From Mesorhizobium terrae (lineage in GTDB: Bacteria > Pseudomonadota > Alphaproteobacteria > Rhizobiales > Rhizobiaceae): a stretch of 64,000 nucleotides of DNA. The DNA is taken from assembly GCF_008727715.1 (NCBI RefSeq), contig NZ_CP044218.1, positions 2,993,501-3,057,500 on the forward strand. The letters run 5' to 3'. Both the position numbers and the translations under genes were made by a program. Below the pieces are notes generated by a model, which ran no database searches, was not told where the DNA came from, and saw only the letters and a list, made by a program, of their open reading frames with translations. Shown here in pieces: positions 9,251 to 17,927 of this stretch. How positions within the stretch are numbered: the first letter of the stretch is position 1; each line of letters opens with the position of its first letter.

Positions 9251-9550
9251 ATGCGCATTGCATGCCCATTCTGCGGCGAACGCGAACTCGGCGAGTTCAC
9301 CTATCTTGGCGACGCGGCACCGAAGCGGCCGTCGGCTTTCGCCGCCGACGGGGGCGAACAGCCTGACGCGCAGGATTTGTTCTTCGACTATGTCTATCTG
9401 CGCGACAACGTTGCCGGCGACATGACCGAGCACTGGTACCACGGTGGCGGTTGCCGCTCGTGGCTGACCGTCACCCGCAGCACGACGACCCATGACATCA
9501 CGGCCGTGCGCGCCGCAATTGGCGCGGGCGCCGGGACAGGAGGCCGCTGA
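9251..9550 (+). CDS. mgdB: N-methylglutamate dehydrogenase subunit B (sarcosine oxidase delta-like)
   Basis: A 99-residue small zinc-binding subunit equivalent to SoxD. CPFC at residues 5-8 plus HGGGC ending at Cys68 give the expected Cys-Cys-His-Cys zinc site. DLFFDYVYLRDNVAGDMTEHW is the typical conserved core. The stop codon overlaps the mgdC start (TGATG at 9548-9552), which implies translational coupling. No enzymatic function of its own is expected; it is structural in the heterotetramer. Confidence 0.9.
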   Translation: MRIACPFCGERELGEFTYLGDAAPKRPSAFAADGGEQPDAQDLFFDYVYLRDNVAGDMTEHWYHGGGCRSWLTVTRSTTTHDITAVRAAIGAGAGTGGR

Positions 9551-12500
9551 TGGCTGACGCCGTGCAAACCGATCGGCTGCAACGGGTCGACGCTTCCGGC
9601 CAGACGGGCTCGGTTGCGAGCGCCACGCAGTCGCACCGCCTCGCCGCCGGCGGGCTGGTTGACCGCGCCAAGCCGCTCTCCTTCAGTTTCGACGGCAAGA
9701 TCATGGCCGGCTTTGCCGGCGATACGCTGGCTTCCGCGCTGGTTGCGAATGGCGTCAAGCTGGTCGCGCGTTCGTTCAAATATCACCGGCCGCGCGGCAT
9801 CCTCACCGCCGGCGCCGAAGAGCCGAACGCGCTGGTGGAACTGCGTAGCGGCGCCCGTCGCGAAGCCAATACGCGTGCCACGACGACCGAGCTCTATGAC
9901 GGGCTTATTGCCGAAAGCCAGAACCGCTGGCCGTCGCTGCGCCATGATGTCATGGCCGTGAATTCGCTGTTGTCGCCGATCTTCGTCGCCGGTTTCTACT
10001 ACAAGACCTTCATGTGGCCGGCGAAGTTCTGGGAAAAGCTCTACGAGCCTGCCATCCGCCGCGCAGCCGGTCTCGGCAAGGCTTCCATAGAGGCCGATCC
10101 CGACCACTATGAAAAGGCCTGGGCGCATTGCGACGTGCTGGTGGTGGGCAGCGGCCCGGCCGGGCTTGCCGCGGCACTGGCCGCCGGGCGCACGGGGGCG
10201 CGCGTCATCCTGGCCGAAGAGGACAATCGTCTTGGCGGTCGCCTGCTTTCGGACGGCGGCGAGATCGACGGCAAGCCGGCATCGGACTGGCTGGCCGGCG
10301 CGCTGCGCGAGATCGAGAGCCTCGCCAATGTCCGCATTATGGCCCGCACGGCTGTGTTCGGCGTCTATGACGGCGGCACTTATGGTGCGCTGGAGCGTGT
10401 CAACGATCATGTCGCGACACCGCCGGCATATCAGCCACGCCAGCGGCTATGGCGCATCGTTGCCAAGCGGGCCGTGGTCGCCGCCGGCGCGATCGAGCGG
10501 CCGATCGTTTTCCCCGGCAACGACAGGCCGGGCGTGATGATGGCGTCCGCCGTGCGCAGCTACATCAATCGTTTTGCGGCGATGCCGGGCCGCCGGGTCG
10601 CGCTGTTCACCAACAATGACGACGGCTGGCGTACTGCGGAGGCCGTACGGCGCGCCGGTGGCATCGTCACGGCGGTGATCGACAGCCGCGGCGATGGTTC
10701 CAAGGCACAGCGGGAGCCCGATACCAGGCTGCTCGCCGGCGTGGTGAGCGAGGTCCATGGCGGTGTCGATGGCGTGCGCAGCATCGTGGTGCGCGATACG
10801 AACGGACGCACGCAGCAGATCGAGGCTGACTGCCTGGCGATGTCGGGCGGGTGGAACCCGAATGTCGCATTGTCCTCGTTCCATCGCGGCAGACCGGTAT
10901 GGCGCGACGATATCGCCGCTTTCGTACCCGGCCAATGTCCGCCCGGCATGGTCATGGTGGGCGCCGCCAATGGCGATTTCTCGCTGGCCGCCTGCCTGCG
11001 TGCCGGACATGAGGCAGGGACGACCGCAGCCGAGGCATACGGCGCCAAGGGCAAAACCGGCGCGACCCCGGCCGGCGGCGACGAAGGCTACGCGATTGCG
11101 CCGCTCTGGCATGTCGAAGGCGGCAAGGCCTTCGTCGACTTCCAGCACGACGTGACCGCATCGGACATCAAGCTTGCCCAGCGCGAAGGTTTTGAAAGCG
11201 TCGAGCACCTGAAGCGCTACACCACGCTTGGCATGGCGACCGACCAGGGCAAGCTTTCCAACGTCAACGGCCTTGCTCTGATGGCCGAGGCGACCGGGCG
11301 CAATATCGCCGACACCGGTACCACCATCTATCGTCCGCCCTATGCACCGGTGGCGATCGGCGCGCTGGCCGGCCATCATCGCGACGAGAATTTCCACGCC
11401 TGGCGGCTGACGCCGTCGCATCACTGGGCGGCGGAACGCGGCGCGGTGTTCGTCGACACCGGACTTTGGAAACGCGCGCAGTGGTATCCGATCGCCGGCG
11501 AGAAGGACTGGCTGGAATCGGTGACGCGCGAGGTCAAGGCGGTGCGCAACGGCGTCGGCTTCTGCGATGTCTCGACGCTTGGCAAGGTCGACGTGCATGG
11601 CCCCGACGCGGGTAAATTCCTCGACCGCGTCTACATCAACACCTTCTCCAATCTTGCTGTCGGCAAGGCCCGCTACGGGCTGATGCTGCGCGAGGACGGG
11701 CTGGTCTATGACGATGGCACCACGTCGCGGCTGGCCGAGGATCACTATTTCCTCACCACCACCACGGCCAAGGCCGGACTGGTGATGCAACATCTGGAAT
11801 TCTGCCGGCAGGTGCTGTGGCCTGAACTCGACGTGCAGCTCACCTCGGTGACCGACCAGTGGGCGCAGTTCTCGATTGCCGGGCCGAACACGCGCGATCT
11901 CTTGAAGAAGCTGTGCGACCCTTCGGAAGACCTTTCCAACGAAGGGTTCCCGTTCATGGGCGTGCGAGAGGTGTCGCTGCGCGGCGGCATGCGGGCCAGG
12001 CTCTACCGCATCTCCTTCTCCGGCGAGATGGCCTTCGAGATCGGCGTGCCGGCGCGTTACGGCGAGGCCATGGCGCGGAACCTGATGTTGGCAGGCGCCG
12101 AATTCGGCGTCACCCCTTACGGCACCGAGGCGCTCGGCGTCATGCGCATCGAGAAGGGCCATGTCGCCGGGCCGGAACTCAGCGGCACGACGACGGCGGA
12201 CGATCTCGGCCTCGGCAAGATGGCGTCAAAGAAGAAGGACTATATCGGCCGTGCCATGGCCGGGCGCGAGGCGTTGATTGCATCCGACCGGCAGGTGGTG
12301 GTCGGCATCAAGCCGGTCGACAAGGCGAACAGGCTGCGCTCCGGCGCACATGTCGTCCCCAAGGGTGCGGTTCCCGGCCCCGATACCGACCAGGGCTATC
12401 TCACCTCGGTCTGCTATTCGCCGATGTCGGGTCACTGGATCGCGCTGGCGCTGGTCGAGCGCGGCCGCGAGCGTCTTGGCGAGATCATGCGGGCCTATGA

Positions 12501-12582
12501 TCCGCTGAGAGGCGAGGACATGGAAGTCGAGATCACCAGTCCGGTCTTCTACGATCCTGAAGGAGGGCGTCAACGTGGCTGA
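9550..12582 (+). CDS. mgdC: N-methylglutamate dehydrogenase subunit C (sarcosine oxidase alpha-like)
   Basis: A 1010-residue subunit like SoxA, about the normal family length. The N-terminus (residues 25-105) is a ferredoxin-like fold with SFDGKIMAGFAGDTLASAL. A dinucleotide-binding Rossmann motif VLVVGSGPAGLAAALAAGR lies near 196-214, and the C-terminal part from about residue 610 is a GcvT-type aminomethyltransferase with GVGFCDVSTLGKVDVHGPDA. Family knowledge: NAD+ and tetrahydrofolate bind here, so the methyl carbon leaves as methylene-tetrahydrofolate. ATG at 9550 overlaps the mgdB stop. Confidence 0.9.
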   Translation: MADAVQTDRLQRVDASGQTGSVASATQSHRLAAGGLVDRAKPLSFSFDGKIMAGFAGDTLASALVANGVKLVARSFKYHRPRGILTAGAEEPNALVELRSGARREANTRATTTELYDGLIAESQNRWPSLRHDVMAVNSLLSPIFVAGFYYKTFMWPAKFWEKLYEPAIRRAAGLGKASIEADPDHYEKAWAHCDVLVVGSGPAGLAAALAAGRTGARVILAEEDNRLGGRLLSDGGEIDGKPASDWLAGALREIESLANVRIMARTAVFGVYDGGTYGALERVNDHVATPPAYQPRQRLWRIVAKRAVVAAGAIERPIVFPGNDRPGVMMASAVRSYINRFAAMPGRRVALFTNNDDGWRTAEAVRRAGGIVTAVIDSRGDGSKAQREPDTRLLAGVVSEVHGGVDGVRSIVVRDTNGRTQQIEADCLAMSGGWNPNVALSSFHRGRPVWRDDIAAFVPGQCPPGMVMVGAANGDFSLAACLRAGHEAGTTAAEAYGAKGKTGATPAGGDEGYAIAPLWHVEGGKAFVDFQHDVTASDIKLAQREGFESVEHLKRYTTLGMATDQGKLSNVNGLALMAEATGRNIADTGTTIYRPPYAPVAIGALAGHHRDENFHAWRLTPSHHWAAERGAVFVDTGLWKRAQWYPIAGEKDWLESVTREVKAVRNGVGFCDVSTLGKVDVHGPDAGKFLDRVYINTFSNLAVGKARYGLMLREDGLVYDDGTTSRLAEDHYFLTTTTAKAGLVMQHLEFCRQVLWPELDVQLTSVTDQWAQFSIAGPNTRDLLKKLCDPSEDLSNEGFPFMGVREVSLRGGMRARLYRISFSGEMAFEIGVPARYGEAMARNLMLAGAEFGVTPYGTEALGVMRIEKGHVAGPELSGTTTADDLGLGKMASKKKDYIGRAMAGREALIASDRQVVVGIKPVDKANRLRSGAHVVPKGAVPGPDTDQGYLTSVCYSPMSGHWIALALVERGRERLGEIMRAYDPLRGEDMEVEITSPVFYDPEGGRQRG

Positions 12583-13207
12583 GTTTTCCTGGCAAGCACA
12601 GTCGCCGTTGCGCAAGGCTTTGTCGCCGGGCCGGTTGGGTCTGGCCGCAGGCCAGGCCGGTGTGGCGATGACCGAGATCAGCGACTTCAGTCTGGTGCAG
12701 GTGATGGCAAGGCGCGGTCGTGCCGCCGACTTGGCCAAGGCCGCCAAGAAGGAATGGGGGGTGGCGGCGCCCGATCGTCCGGCCGCGATTGCCGGCAAGG
12801 GCGCGACACTGATCTGGTCCGGTCCAGACCAGTTCCTCGTTGTGCGTATCGGCAACGGACTGCAGAATGCGGTCTTGCCGCTTGCGGCTGTCTTTGGCGA
12901 TGCGGCATCGCTGAGCGATCAATCGGGCGGGCGCTGCCTGATCCAGATCTCGGGCAACAAGGCGCGCGATGCGCTGGTCAAAGTGTCGTCGATCGACCTG
13001 CATGAGACGGTCTTCCCGGTTGGAGCTGCCGCGGCGACCTCGATCGACCATACCGGCGTCAATCTCTGGCGCGGACCCGATGCGCCGGGCGGTAGTCCGA
13101 TCTACAATCTGCTCGTCTTCACCAGCTTCGCCGACAGCCTCTGGCATACGCTGGCCGATGCGGCCGCCGAATATGGCATCGAAGCCTCGCGTACGCCCTT
13201 GGCCTGA
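12575..13207 (+). CDS. mgdD: N-methylglutamate dehydrogenase subunit D (sarcosine oxidase gamma-like)
   Basis: A 210-residue SoxG-like subunit. Recognisable blocks are the LWSGPDQFLV-type segment (ATLIWSGPDQFLVVRIG), DQSGGRCLIQISGNKARDALVK and DHTGVNLWRGPDAPGG. It packs against the GcvT domain of the alpha subunit in known heterotetramers. The GTG start at 12575 lies behind GGAGGG and overlaps the last 8 bases of mgdC. It is the last gene of the tight mgsA-mgdD run; a 150-base gap follows. Confidence 0.87.
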   Translation: MAEFSWQAQSPLRKALSPGRLGLAAGQAGVAMTEISDFSLVQVMARRGRAADLAKAAKKEWGVAAPDRPAAIAGKGATLIWSGPDQFLVVRIGNGLQNAVLPLAAVFGDAASLSDQSGGRCLIQISGNKARDALVKVSSIDLHETVFPVGAAAATSIDHTGVNLWRGPDAPGGSPIYNLLVFTSFADSLWHTLADAAAEYGIEASRTPLA

Positions 13208-13357
13208 ACGCTCGCCTTCATATCGGACGGGCACGGGTGACCCGCCGGGATCCTGTCCGGTCGGTTGGACGCGTCGCCACGCCGATCTGTGCCATGGCGT
13301 GACGGCCGGGTGCGCGATAGGTTCGCCCGGTCTGTTATCCCGGCATAAGGCAATTCC

Positions 13358-14128
13358 ATGAGCGATCAGATCGAACGCGCGCGCGCTTTCCACGCCCTTC
13401 ATGTCAAGGGCGACCCGGTGGTGCTTTTCAACGTCTGGGACCCCGGCAGCGCCCAGGCGGTCGTCAAGGCTGGCGCGAAAGCGCTGGCGACCGGCAGCTG
13501 GCCAGTGGCTGCGGCCTTCGGCTTCGCCGATGGCGAGAAGATTCCGCTGGCGCTGGCGTTGGATAATTTCCGCCGCATCACCGCCTCGGTGGAATTGCCG
13601 GCGACGATGGATCTGGAAGGCGGCTACGGTCCGGCTCCGGCGACGGTTGCGAGTACGGTGAGGCAAGCGATCGAGGCCGGAGCGGTCGGCTTCAATTTCG
13701 AGGATCAGATCGTGGGCGGCGGCGGTCTTTATGAGATCGCTACCCAGGTCGAGCGCGTCAGGGCGGCGGCCGATGCGGTCAAGGCGAGCGGTGTCCCGGC
13801 CTTCATCAATGCTCGCACCGACATTTTCCTGAAAGCAAAGCCGGAAGAACACAGCGAGGCGCTGGTCGAGCAGGCAATCGCCCGCGCGGCTGCCTATGAG
13901 AAGGCTGGTGCGCATGGCTTCTTCGCACCGGGACTGGGCGATCCGGCGCTGATCGAGAAATTGTGCAAGGCCGTTGCACTGCCGGTCAACATCATCGCGC
14001 TGGCGCATGTGCCGCCGCGCCAGAAGCTGGCGGAGCTCGGCGTCGCCCGCGTCAGCCACGGCCCGGTGCCCTATCGCAAGATGGTGGTCTGGCTGGAAGA
14101 GCAGGCGCGGGCCGCGATTTCCGGGTAG
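13358..14128 (+). CDS. isocitrate lyase / PEP mutase superfamily protein
   Basis: A 256-residue TIM-barrel protein of the ICL/PEPM superfamily, short form. Seen: LFNVWDPGSAQAVVKAGAKALATGSWPVA, ATMDLEGGYGPAPATV (metal-binding acidic segment), GAVGFNFEDQIV, PAFINARTDIFLKAK and GAHGFFAPGL. The usual catalytic KKCGH signature of true isocitrate lyase is absent, so this is not a glyoxylate-cycle enzyme. The substrate (an oxaloacetate-like or 2-methylisocitrate-like acid) cannot be told. It follows the methylamine operon by 150 bases on the same strand, so it may share the pathway, possibly handling a C3/C4 acid tied to PEP carboxylase; this is inference. Confidence 0.75.
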   Translation: MSDQIERARAFHALHVKGDPVVLFNVWDPGSAQAVVKAGAKALATGSWPVAAAFGFADGEKIPLALALDNFRRITASVELPATMDLEGGYGPAPATVASTVRQAIEAGAVGFNFEDQIVGGGGLYEIATQVERVRAAADAVKASGVPAFINARTDIFLKAKPEEHSEALVEQAIARAAAYEKAGAHGFFAPGLGDPALIEKLCKAVALPVNIIALAHVPPRQKLAELGVARVSHGPVPYRKMVVWLEEQARAAISG

Positions 14129-14527
14129 CTAGTCCTGATTGCGGGCGATTTCGGCTGCCCGCGTCAAATGCTGCATCAGCAGGCTGGCGGTCGGGTCGGT
14201 GATGCCGGCCACCGCCACGGCTTTAATCATGCATTTCAGCCACAGGTCACGCATCTCCGGACCGATCGGAACATGGTCGTGAATCGCGCGCAGCCGCGAA
14301 TGGCCGTGCCTTTGCACATAGTGCTGGGGACCGCCGAGAAAGCCTGAAAGATAATCGAACTGTTCGATGCGGGAATGCGCGATGCCGTGGCCTCGGCGAT
14401 GCAAAAGGTGCAACTCCTGCGCTTCCGGGGCCTGCTCGATGATGTCGTAGAAAGCCCGCACGAGCCGGCTCAAGCCATCATCCTTGCCGACGGCTTCGTA
14501 GAGCGAGACTTTTCCGGGGGGCGTCAT
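14129..14527 (-). CDS. truncated haemoglobin, group II-like
   Basis: A 132-residue globin. The segment LSGFLGGPQHYVQRHGHSRL matches the E-F region of group II truncated haemoglobins. His83 in LRAIHDH is the likely proximal haem ligand, and Trp96 in RDLWLKCM corresponds to the family's G8 tryptophan. Family knowledge: such proteins bind oxygen or nitric oxide and often work in oxygen supply or nitrosative defence. It converges with the preceding gene, their stops being adjacent (14126-14131). The start at 14527 has no clear ribosome site. In an oxygen-consuming demethylation cluster an oxygen-buffering role is possible but unproven. Confidence 0.82.
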   Translation of the reverse strand: MTPPGKVSLYEAVGKDDGLSRLVRAFYDIIEQAPEAQELHLLHRRGHGIAHSRIEQFDYLSGFLGGPQHYVQRHGHSRLRAIHDHVPIGPEMRDLWLKCMIKAVAVAGITDPTASLLMQHLTRAAEIARNQD

Positions 14528-14549
14528 CTGTTTTGCGGCGGGTTGAACA

Positions 14550-14617
14550 GGGCAGTCGGGAGTAGGCAGTCGGCAGTCGGGTGAACTGATGTTCCGACTG
14601 CCGACTGCCGATTGCCC
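14550..14617. terminator. long repeat-built hairpin downstream of fhs
   Basis: A perfect 16-base inverted repeat, GGCAGTCGGCAGTCGG at 14565-14580 and its complement at 14594-14609, with a 13-base loop. Outside it, a further 9-base arm pair (GGGCAGTCG / CGATTGCCC, one mismatch) extends the stem past a bulge. Each arm is itself built of tandem GGCAGTC units. It sits just after the fhs stop and before the globin gene, where a terminator is expected, but no U-rich run follows, so it may instead be a dispersed palindromic repeat. Confidence 0.55.
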
Positions 14618-14624
14618 TTTGCGC

Positions 14625-16304
14625 CTAGAACAGTCCCTCGATCTGGCCCTGGTCGTTGAGGAAGATCTTCTCCGACGATGGCTTGGAGGGCAGGCCGGGC
14701 ATGGTCATGACCTCGCCGCAGATGATGACGACGAAGCCGGCGCCGGCGGCAAGCCGCACCTCGCGCACCGGCACGGTGTGGCCGGTCGGCGCGCCGCGCA
14801 GGTTCGGGTCGGTCGAGAAGGAATATTGCGTCTTGGCCATGCACACCGGCAGGTGGCCGTAGCCGGCCTGTTCCCACTGGTGCAGCTGGTCGCGGATCGA
14901 CTTGTCGGCGATCGCCTCGTCGCCGCGATAGATGCGCTTGACGATGGTGTTGACCTTCTCGAACAGCGGCATGTCGTCGGGATAGAGCGGCGAGAACTGC
15001 GAGGCACCGCTTTCGGCGAGGCTGACCACCTTGTGGGCCAGCTCCTCGATGCCGGCCGAGCCCTTGGCCCAATGCTGGCACAGGATCGCCTCCTCGCCCA
15101 TCTTGGCGACATAGTCCTTCATCGCCTGGATCTCGGCATCGGTGTCGGAATGGAAGTGGTTGATGGCGACGACCGCCGGCACGCCGAACTGGCGCACGTT
15201 CTCGATGTGGCGGCCGAGATTGGCGCAGCCCTTCTTCACTGCCTCGACGTTCTCGGCACCGAGGTCTTCCTTCTTCACCCCGCCATTCATCTTCATGGCG
15301 CGCACGGTGGCGACGATGACGGCGGCAGCCGGCTTCAAGCCCGCCTTGCGGCATTTGATGTCGAAGAACTTTTCGGCGCCGAGATCAGCACCGAAACCGG
15401 CCTCGGTGACGACATAATCGGCAAGCTTGAGCGCCGTGGTGGTGGCGACCACCGAATTGCAGCCATGGGCGATGTTGGCGAACGGGCCGCCATGGACGAA
15501 GGCCGGATTGTTCTCCAGCGTCTGCACCAGGTTCGGCTGGATGGCATCCTTCAGCAGTACCGCCATGGCGCCGTCGGCCTTCAGGTCACGGGCATAGACC
15601 GGGGTCTTGTCGCGGCGATAGGCGACGATGATGTCGCCGAGGCGCTTTTCGAGATCCTTCAAGTCGGTGGAAAGGCACAGGATCGCCATGACTTCGGAGG
15701 CGACGGTGATGTCGAAGCCGGCCTCGCGCGGGAAACCGTTGGCGACACCGCCGAGCGAGACGATGATCTGGCGCAGCGCGCGGTCGTTCATGTCCATGAC
15801 ACGGCGCCAGGCGACGCGGCGGATGTCGATGCCGAGCTCGTTGCCCCAGTAGATGTGGTTGTCGATCAGCGCCGACAGAAGGTTGTGGGCGGTGGTGATG
15901 GCGTGGAAGTCGCCGGTGAAGTGCAGGTTCATGTCTTCCATCGGCACGACCTGGGCATAACCGCCGCCGGCGGCGCCGCCCTTGACGCCGAAGTTCGGAC
16001 CGAGCGAGGCCTCGCGGATGCACACCACCGCCTTCTTGCCGATGCGGTTCAGGCCATCGCCGAGCCCCACCGTCGTCGTCGTCTTGCCTTCGCCGGCCGG
16101 TGTCGGGTTGATGGCGGTGACCAGGATCAGCTTGCCGTCCTTGTTGCCTTTGACCGACTTGATGAACTCGGCCGACACCTTCGCCTTGTCGTGGCCATAG
16201 GGCAGCAAATGCTCAGACGGTATGCCGATCTTGGCACCGATCGCCTGGATCGCCTGCTTCTTCGCGCCGCGCGCTATCTCGATGTCGCTCTTAAATTCGG
16301 CCAT
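14625..16304 (-). CDS. fhs: formate-tetrahydrofolate ligase
   Basis: A 559-residue cytoplasmic enzyme, the normal length. It interconverts formate, ATP and tetrahydrofolate with 10-formyl-tetrahydrofolate. Signature blocks are clear: the nucleotide loop [18 protein letters not shown] near residues 68-85, [36 protein letters not shown] and [13 protein letters not shown]. In the island it likely runs toward formate and ATP, draining methylene-tetrahydrofolate from Tdm, Dmm and Mgd. It is 57 bases downstream of folD and probably cotranscribed. A repeat-built hairpin follows the stop. Confidence 0.95.
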   Translation of the reverse strand: MAEFKSDIEIARGAKKQAIQAIGAKIGIPSEHLLPYGHDKAKVSAEFIKSVKGNKDGKLILVTAINPTPAGEGKTTTTVGLGDGLNRIGKKAVVCIREASLGPNFGVKGGAAGGGYAQVVPMEDMNLHFTGDFHAITTAHNLLSALIDNHIYWGNELGIDIRRVAWRRVMDMNDRALRQIIVSLGGVANGFPREAGFDITVASEVMAILCLSTDLKDLEKRLGDIIVAYRRDKTPVYARDLKADGAMAVLLKDAIQPNLVQTLENNPAFVHGGPFANIAHGCNSVVATTTALKLADYVVTEAGFGADLGAEKFFDIKCRKAGLKPAAAVIVATVRAMKMNGGVKKEDLGAENVEAVKKGCANLGRHIENVRQFGVPAVVAINHFHSDTDAEIQAMKDYVAKMGEEAILCQHWAKGSAGIEELAHKVVSLAESGASQFSPLYPDDMPLFEKVNTIVKRIYRGDEAIADKSIRDQLHQWEQAGYGHLPVCMAKTQYSFSTDPNLRGAPTGHTVPVREVRLAAGAGFVVIICGEVMTMPGLPSKPSSEKIFLNDQGQIEGLF

Positions 16305-16361
16305 GGGGTTCTCCTCCCTTGTCTCGTTCGTTCCAGGTTTGTCTCTTGAACTGGCTTCGCT

Positions 16362-17246
16362 TCAGCTTTGTTGCCCGGTGGCGCGCGTGGCGGATGCCAG
16401 CGTGTTCGACATCAGAAGCGCGATCGTCATCGGGCCGACGCCCCCGGGGACAGGTGTGATCGCGCCGGCGGCGGGCAACGCCTCGTCATAGGCGACGTCG
16501 CCGACCAGCCGTGCCTTGCCGTTGTCGCCAGGAGGCAGCCGGTTGATGCCGACATCGATGACGACGGCGCCGGGCTTGACCCAGTCGCCTTTGATCATCT
16601 CCGGTCGGCCGACGGCGGCGACGAGGATGTCGGCGGTGCGGCAGAGCTCGGGCAGGTTTTTCGTCCTCGAATGGGCGACGGTGACGGTGGCGTTGGCGGC
16701 CAGCAACAGATTGGCCATCGGCTTGCCGACGATGTTGGAACGGCCAACGACGACCGCGTTGAGGCCGGACAGATCGGGCCCCAGCGTGCGCTCGATGAGC
16801 AACATGGAGCCCGCGGGCGTGCAGGGCACGAAGGCGGTGTCGAGTTCGCCGGCGCCGAGCTTGCCGACATTGACGAAGTGGAAGCCGTCGACATCCTTGT
16901 CCGGCGAGATGGTCTGGATGATGCGGCCGGCATCGATCTGCTTCGGCAACGGCAATTGCACGAGGATGCCGTGGATGGCGTTGTCGGCATTGAGGCGTTC
17001 GATCAGCCCGACGAGCTCGTCCTCGGACGTGTCCCCGGGCAAGGTGTGCTGGATGGAATGGAAACCGCATTCCTTCGCCTTCTTGCCCTTGGACGAAACA
17101 TAGACCTGACTGGCGGGATCCTCGCCGACGATGACAACCGCGATGCCGGGCTGGGTGCCGGTCCGTGCCACCAATTGCTCGGTGGCATCCCTGATCTCGG
17201 CTACCAGCGCCTCGGCGACGGCCTTGCCGTCGATGATCTTGTTCAT
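16362..17246 (-). CDS. folD: bifunctional methylene-tetrahydrofolate dehydrogenase / methenyl-tetrahydrofolate cyclohydrolase
   Basis: A 294-residue FolD of normal length. Seen: [14 protein letters not shown] (conserved Tyr and Lys of the active site near residues 49-60), [10 protein letters not shown] near 97-106, [13 protein letters not shown] and the NADP site [17 protein letters not shown] near 167-183. It oxidises methylene- to methenyl- and hydrolyses it to 10-formyl-tetrahydrofolate, the substrate of the neighbouring Fhs. Because the cluster lacks mtdA and fch, FolD is the visible route for C1 oxidation. The upstream unknown gene ends 31 bases before it. Confidence 0.95.
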   Translation of the reverse strand: MNKIIDGKAVAEALVAEIRDATEQLVARTGTQPGIAVVIVGEDPASQVYVSSKGKKAKECGFHSIQHTLPGDTSEDELVGLIERLNADNAIHGILVQLPLPKQIDAGRIIQTISPDKDVDGFHFVNVGKLGAGELDTAFVPCTPAGSMLLIERTLGPDLSGLNAVVVGRSNIVGKPMANLLLAANATVTVAHSRTKNLPELCRTADILVAAVGRPEMIKGDWVKPGAVVIDVGINRLPPGDNGKARLVGDVAYDEALPAAGAITPVPGGVGPMTIALLMSNTLASATRATGQQS

Positions 17247-17277
17247 GAGACGGTCCTTGCTGTCGGAGTGATCCCGC

Positions 17278-17727
17278 TCAATGCGACGAAAGCCGGGAAG
17301 GGGAGGTTCGCGTACAGGCGGTGTCGAGACCGGCGGGCGAAGGGACAGGTCCGAACGCCTTGCGGCAATGGGACAACATCAGCCGGGCGCCGCGTGCATA
17401 GATGTCGCCGCTGTCGACGAGGTTGCTCTCATGCGCCGCGGCCAGCAGGGCATTGATGGATTCGCGGATGCGAAACGGTATCAGGTCAGTGCATTCCAGC
17501 ATGGCGCCGAAGACGGCGGTTACCGGAACCGCGCAGCCTTCGACGAAAACGGAAGGCTCGTTCGACCCACTCTCGGTTTCGAGTGCGTCGAGGGCATCGT
17601 GAAAGGCCTGATGAAGGGTGATCGGGGCATGGCCCTGGTGAAGATCATGCAAAACTTTCGACACGGCTGCCTCATCGTCTCGAGTGAGCTTTCGCGACGC
17701 GTCGACGGCACAGTCTCGCCTTTGCAT
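17278..17727 (-). CDS. unrecognised 149-residue protein leading the folD-fhs operon
   Basis: I do not recognise this protein. It reads [18 protein letters not shown] and then a mostly helical, soluble sequence with [52 protein letters not shown] and CRKAFGPVP; there is no signal peptide, membrane helix or metal motif. The start is placed at ATG 17727 because the dyad at 17737-17760 lies directly upstream and should not be coding; a longer ATG at 17766 exists but would translate through it. Gap to folD is 31 bases, so a folate or C1 link is inferred from context only. Confidence 0.6.
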   Translation of the reverse strand: MQRRDCAVDASRKLTRDDEAAVSKVLHDLHQGHAPITLHQAFHDALDALETESGSNEPSVFVEGCAVPVTAVFGAMLECTDLIPFRIRESINALLAAAHESNLVDSGDIYARGARLMLSHCRKAFGPVPSPAGLDTACTRTSPSRLSSH

Positions 17728-17736
17728 CTTGGGAAA

Positions 17737-17760
17737 GATATTTGCACACAAGGAAATATC
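17737..17760. promoter_or_regulatory. candidate operator (site B) before the folD-fhs operon
   Basis: A perfect inverted repeat GATATTT-N10-AAATATC, arms at 17737-17743 and 17754-17760. It lies 10 bases before the chosen start of the unknown gene at 17278-17727. The arms and the spacer (CTTGTG on the minus strand) resemble sites A and C elsewhere in the island. The strongest of the three copies. Confidence 0.55.
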
Positions 17761-17871
17761 AGGCAAGGCGTGAATCGCGCGAAATTGTCAGCCTTTCGTC
17801 CACATTCGCGCGCTCAAAGCGGTGCCGGTGGCGATGTGGCCAATTCTGTCGCTGCCGGTGCGAAGAGGCGC

Positions 17872-17917
17872 CAGAAGAAAAAGGGGCGGATCGCTCAGGG
17901 AGACAAGCGACCCGCCC
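17872..17917 (-). terminator. rho-independent terminator of tdm
   Basis: On the minus strand a stem GGGCGGGTCGCT / AGCGATCCGCCC (17906-17917 with 17884-17895, one mismatch) is followed by CTTTTTCTTCT. It begins 11 bases after the tdm stop, so tdm is probably monocistronic and the folD operon has its own promoter. Confidence 0.75.
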
Positions 17918-17927
17918 GTAAGACGGC

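Noticed and set aside
14524..15354. A 276-codon open frame antisense or offset within fhs
   Set aside because: Overlaps the clear fhs frame and includes the hairpin repeat; not coding.
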